Assembly (NCBI GenBank): GCA_947503345.1
Contig: CANNCW010000001.1
Location: 806,001-870,000 of the forward strand
DNA length: 64,000 nt
Source of the DNA: an uncultured Kangiella sp.
GTDB lineage: Bacteria > Pseudomonadota > Gammaproteobacteria > Enterobacterales > Kangiellaceae
Direction of reading: 5' to 3'
In this document: in pieces, positions 61,901-64,000 of the stretch
Position numbering within the stretch: the first letter of the stretch is position 1
How the letters are laid out: the number at the start of each line of letters is the position of its first letter
The notes under the pieces: model-generated
The model's database searches: none
What the model was told of the DNA's origin: nothing
The model's input: only the letters and a program-made list of their open reading frames with translations
Program-made: the position numbers and the translations under genes

Positions 61901-63545
61901 ATACATAGCTATTAATAAAGCCTTTGAAGTGATTACAGGGTATTCTGAGGAAGAAGTGATTGGCGCGCCAATGCAAGAAAATGCCATTAAGGATATGAGC
62001 GAAAGTTTTTATAAACGCTTAATGGAGTTACTTAATGAGAAAGGTTCTTGGCAGGGTGAGCTTGAAGCTATTAAAAGTGATGGTTCTATTTATCCTATTG
62101 ATATCAATATTGATGTTGTTAGAAATAATGAGGGCCAGGTAATCAATTATGTCGGCGTATTTTCAGATATTACCTACCGTAAAATTGCTGAAAAAGAGCT
62201 TCGCCGATTGGCAACTACCGATCAATTAACTCATTTACCTAATCGTAATACCTTTAGGTCTGAAGTTGAGTTGATTTTAAATAGTTCGGATGCTGGCAAA
62301 GAACATGCACTCTTGTTTATTGATTTAGATAACTTTAAACGAATTAATGACTCTTTGGGACACAGTGTTGGGGATGAGTTACTTATTGCTGTGGCGGAAA
62401 AATTAAGAGGAGTCATGCTGGATAATAAAGGTATGGTTGCCCGTTTAGGGGGAGATGAGTTTATTATCTTTATGGAAGATGTCGCCTCTTGGAGTCAACC
62501 TGCGCAAGTTGCTCAATCGGTATTGGATGCTTTTGAACAGAAGTTGGAGTTAACCAACAATGAAATTCAAGTTTCTCCAAGTATCGGTGTAGTAATGTCT
62601 CCGGAAAATGGCACTACCGCAGATGATTTATTAAGAAACGCCGATACGGCAATGTATTATGCAAAGAAGAAAGGAAAGAATACTTTCCAATTCTATACTC
62701 AGCAGATGAACGAACAAGCCCAGATGCGTTTGAACTTAGAGAACGATCTGCGTAAGGCGATCGAACGAGATGAGTTTGTTGTCTTCTATCAGCCAAAGGT
62801 TTGTTTAGAAACTGGAGTGATTAAAGGATTTGAGTCACTGGTTCGATGGCGTAGTGAGGAGCGAGGTCTTGTTATGCCTAACGAGTTTATTCCTTTAGCA
62901 GAAGAAACAGGACTAATTGTTCCAATTAGCCAGCAAGTGATTGAAAAATCTTGTATACAAATTAGAGATTGGCAAAAACGTGGTTTGTTTGATGGCAAAA
63001 TGGCTATTAATCTCTCTGCAGTCCAGTTCTACCATGAAAATTTATGGGAAACAGTTAAAAATGCCATGCATTTGGCGAATTTAGAACCATCCAGTCTAGA
63101 ATTTGAGATAACCGAGGGAATGGTTATGCAAGATTTGGCCCACTCCATCCAGCAGATGAATACGCTTAAGGACATGGGTGTAGCTTTAGCATTAGATGAT
63201 TTTGGTGTTGGCTATTCTTCATTAGGTAACTTAAAAGACTTCCCAATTGATACACTTAAAATTGATCGCTCATTTATTTGGGATTTAGATGATTCTGAGC
63301 GAGATAAGAAGTTAGTGGCATCTATAATAACTTTAGCCCATAACTTAGATATCAAAGTGGTGGCAGAAGGAGTAGAAACCATAAAGCAAGTTGAAGCGCT
63401 TAAAGAAATGAATTGCGAGCAAATTCAAGGGTTTATATATAGTAGACCCTTGCCAGCATTTGAAATTGAAAAGCTTTTACAAGATCCAGAGGCAACCCTT
63501 GATAGAGCTCTTAAGGAAGCTGAAGCAGAAGGAAATGATCGCTAA
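58947..63545 (+). CDS. Propeller/Y_Y_Y sensor with PAS-PAS-GGDEF-EAL (cyclic di-GMP enzyme)
   Basis: A 1532-residue membrane receptor. An N-terminal signal/anchor helix (residues about 15-40) precedes a periplasmic two-component-regulator propeller: about 12-14 repeats with W-I/V-G-T lines such as WIGTDYGLNVY, WVGTSNGVSYF and WLATAHGLFRLD. A Y_Y_Y domain (about 725-795) and a membrane helix (about 802-824) follow. Then come two PAS modules (about 850-960 and 965-1085), a GGDEF domain with intact GGDEF at 1168-1172 and no RxxD inhibitory site, and an EAL domain with ESL at 1296-1298. LALDDFGVGYSS and DTLKIDRSF indicate a complete phosphodiesterase site. It probably makes or degrades cyclic di-GMP in response to an external ligand. 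Confidence 0.93.
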   Translation: MKIAFKADTNLNIVELIKQIGVSCLVLAMLAIVSSAPLLAKESINKAQEIEAELSHTIINDIVQDKNGYIWVATEAGLNRFDGYQVIQMYQQNSGLSYDEINVLEIDTKGNVWIGTDYGLNVYWQETGIIQNFYSNPADPLTLVSDEILSLEAGANGDMWVGTSNGVSYFQSITQSFKTFSITNAVDIPIVNQEITALLVVGENVLLGTSSGQIARLHKEDYFKQLDGEHFLSKISQFVHVLNSEIYVVGESNLYILDLETSELSLVNKEEYGLTDSFLKVESIELADDKTLWIATSHHGIYKVDLINNTNEHYFYKHTKDGDVGVSKVNRIFEDRTGLIWIGSDTNLYQLSVKDIQFDHYNQDSRSKFELSENSVFSILVDSDNWHWFGTEFGGVNVFKPSHFGFKLDSSIQLPLLNSTSINAIVEGASNKVWILAADKIWQFDKNTNQFISISDPDLDKSTLYSAKYHQGQLWVSSEFGLWRVDNSGKIKQYLISQQIYNLQNKILGFEIDKTTNQIWLATEMGVIRFDINSETFSNLSELIAKVPVGLTGIIYDVHLDIHGRLWVGTYQKGLYKVDFVTQKVEVLNHNNSKINNVIYSIKEDSQHILWLATAHGLFRLDPSNNNVTHFGVEQGQRIRDFNLGAKAFDHGNNILLAGVNGVIHFDPSTYQEDKNEAIPVITNILIDGKTARIGKEKRDHANTAVSMLKDLTLYHDDTSLSITFSGMHFVNSKVNRFQYRLVGFEESWIEVGSDGRRAIYPKLESGDYQFQLLASNKDGLWSQEPKIMNLKVLPSPFLSKWALLLYGIVISSIIISLGSLYRFRLNERRAANQRLAESEERLKLSLWGSGDELWDWDIKSGALHLSNEWDCDFPRDGIRSGHSDANSNIHPYDLPFVKQALQAHLSGKSEHFESTYRISNDDGGWIWVLDQGKSVEFDGERASRMAGTLKNVTEIKDAEQRLSVIAKSFENISDAVWILDDSLRYIAINKAFEVITGYSEEEVIGAPMQENAIKDMSESFYKRLMELLNEKGSWQGELEAIKSDGSIYPIDINIDVVRNNEGQVINYVGVFSDITYRKIAEKELRRLATTDQLTHLPNRNTFRSEVELILNSSDAGKEHALLFIDLDNFKRINDSLGHSVGDELLIAVAEKLRGVMLDNKGMVARLGGDEFIIFMEDVASWSQPAQVAQSVLDAFEQKLELTNNEIQVSPSIGVVMSPENGTTADDLLRNADTAMYYAKKKGKNTFQFYTQQMNEQAQMRLNLENDLRKAIERDEFVVFYQPKVCLETGVIKGFESLVRWRSEERGLVMPNEFIPLAEETGLIVPISQQVIEKSCIQIRDWQKRGLFDGKMAINLSAVQFYHENLWETVKNAMHLANLEPSSLEFEITEGMVMQDLAHSIQQMNTLKDMGVALALDDFGVGYSSLGNLKDFPIDTLKIDRSFIWDLDDSERDKKLVASIITLAHNLDIKVVAEGVETIKQVEALKEMNCEQIQGFIYSRPLPAFEIEKLLQDPEATLDRALKEAEAEGNDR

Positions 63546-63676
63546 GCCCCTTATTTGGCAACACTTTTAGCAATCACTTTTAAAAATTGTTGCAAATTTA
63601 GGCAAATCATTTGATTGGCTGTTAAGGGTTTGAGACAATATGCGACTTAAAAATACCCTATCTAATTGGAGATTCG

Positions 63677-64000
63677 ATGTCTGCATCATCGCCTAGTCGT
63701 TTTGAGATGGCCAATGCCATCCGTGCCTTAAGTATGGACGCCGTCCAAAAAGCCAAGTCTGGTCACCCTGGAGCCCCAATGGGAATGGCGGACATCGCGC
63801 AAGTTCTTTGGAATGATTACTTTAAACACAATCCAAATAATCCAAATTGGGTTAATCGCGATCGTTTTGTAATGTCCAATGGCCACGGCTCAATGATGGT
63901 TTATTCAACTCTCCACTTAACGGGTTATGATGTTTCAATTGAAGATATTAAAGATTTCCGTCAAATTCATTCTAAAACGCCAGGTCATCCTGAGTATGGA
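63677..64000 (+). CDS. tkt: Transketolase (3' end beyond window)
   Basis: The first 108 codons of a thiamine-diphosphate transketolase. [19 protein letters not shown], the [17 protein letters not shown] segment (first thiamine-diphosphate/substrate histidine) and [17 protein letters not shown] are diagnostic. TTGGAGATTCG precedes the ATG. It links the non-oxidative pentose phosphate pathway with glycolysis; rpe is in the window but 48 kb away. The remainder of the gene lies outside the window. Confidence 0.93.
   Translation, partial: MSASSPSRFEMANAIRALSMDAVQKAKSGHPGAPMGMADIAQVLWNDYFKHNPNNPNWVNRDRFVMSNGHGSMMVYSTLHLTGYDVSIEDIKDFRQIHSKTPGHPEYG

Noticed and set aside
1-64000. CRISPR array, prophage, insertion sequence, rRNA or tRNA
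   Set aside because: I found no spaced direct repeats, transposase or capsid-type proteins, and no cloverleaf-like or rRNA-like sequence in the intergenic regions I read.

Overview
The window looks like chromosomal DNA of a free-living, probably marine gammaproteobacterium with rather AT-rich DNA. Every recognisable housekeeping block matches gammaproteobacterial order: kbl-tdh, glpE/glpG, ubiC-ubiA facing plsB, algZ-algR-hemC-hemD/X-hemY (Pseudomonas-like), cyaY/lptM-dapF-yigA-xerC-yigB-uvrD (enteric-like), and polA-[sRNA]-engB-cytochrome c4-dsbA. The mixture of these orders, the vfr-type CRP and the secreted S8 proteases suggest a Kangiella/Aliikangiella/Pleionea-type organism. That placement is inference. 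I see no phage, insertion sequence, CRISPR array, tRNA or rRNA. Coding density is very high.

Layout. 1-3.1 kb: two YdbS/YdbT-like PH-domain membrane proteins, an aquaporin-family channel and an overlapping transglutaminase-like protein. 3.1-7 kb: threonine catabolism (kbl-tdh), an ElaA-type acetyltransferase, rhomboid protease, rhodanese and a small DUF2007-like protein. 7-15 kb: ubiquinone entry genes ubiC-ubiA converge on a three-gene operon of AMP ligase, PLP decarboxylase and plsB. The first two resemble exosortase-associated enzymes, and a VanZ-family gene diverges from them. 15-21.4 kb: rpe, a membrane-segment/TrpG fusion with an A8 slippery run at its junction, vfr-type crp, OsmC, VOC, a HEPN-like protein, aroE, nhaC and a zinc ribbon. 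21.4-28.2 kb: heme genes hemC-hemDX-hemY behind the AlgZ/AlgR sensor-regulator pair, then a carboxylesterase. 28.2-35.8 kb: cyaY, lptM (only 46 codons), dapF, DUF484, xerC, yigB and uvrD, with a dehydrogenase and a lipoprotein-type hydratase inserted before uvrD.

36-39.5 kb holds two secreted subtilases sharing almost the same leader peptide and ribosome-binding region. 39.5-46.5 kb holds a 2-oxoglutarate dioxygenase, a TRAP transporter whose binding protein is separated from its membrane subunits by convergent murI, two inverted perfect DnaA boxes, and a lipoprotein serine hydrolase. 46.5-52.6 kb holds a giant DUF2339 membrane protein, SelO, an HSL-type esterase and a TonB-C-like lipoprotein. 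52.6-58.8 kb holds polA, a well-formed small RNA candidate with two C-rich loops, YjbR/MmcQ, engB, cytochrome c4, a DsbA-like protein and DUF599. 58.9-64 kb holds a 1532-residue propeller/PAS/GGDEF/EAL receptor and the start of transketolase.

The observations I would follow first are the small RNA downstream of polA (55471-55568), the TrpG fusion joined at a dnaX-like A-AAA-AAG site (16009-16015), the ligase-decarboxylase-plsB operon, the orphan HEPN protein, and the inverted DnaA-box pair.
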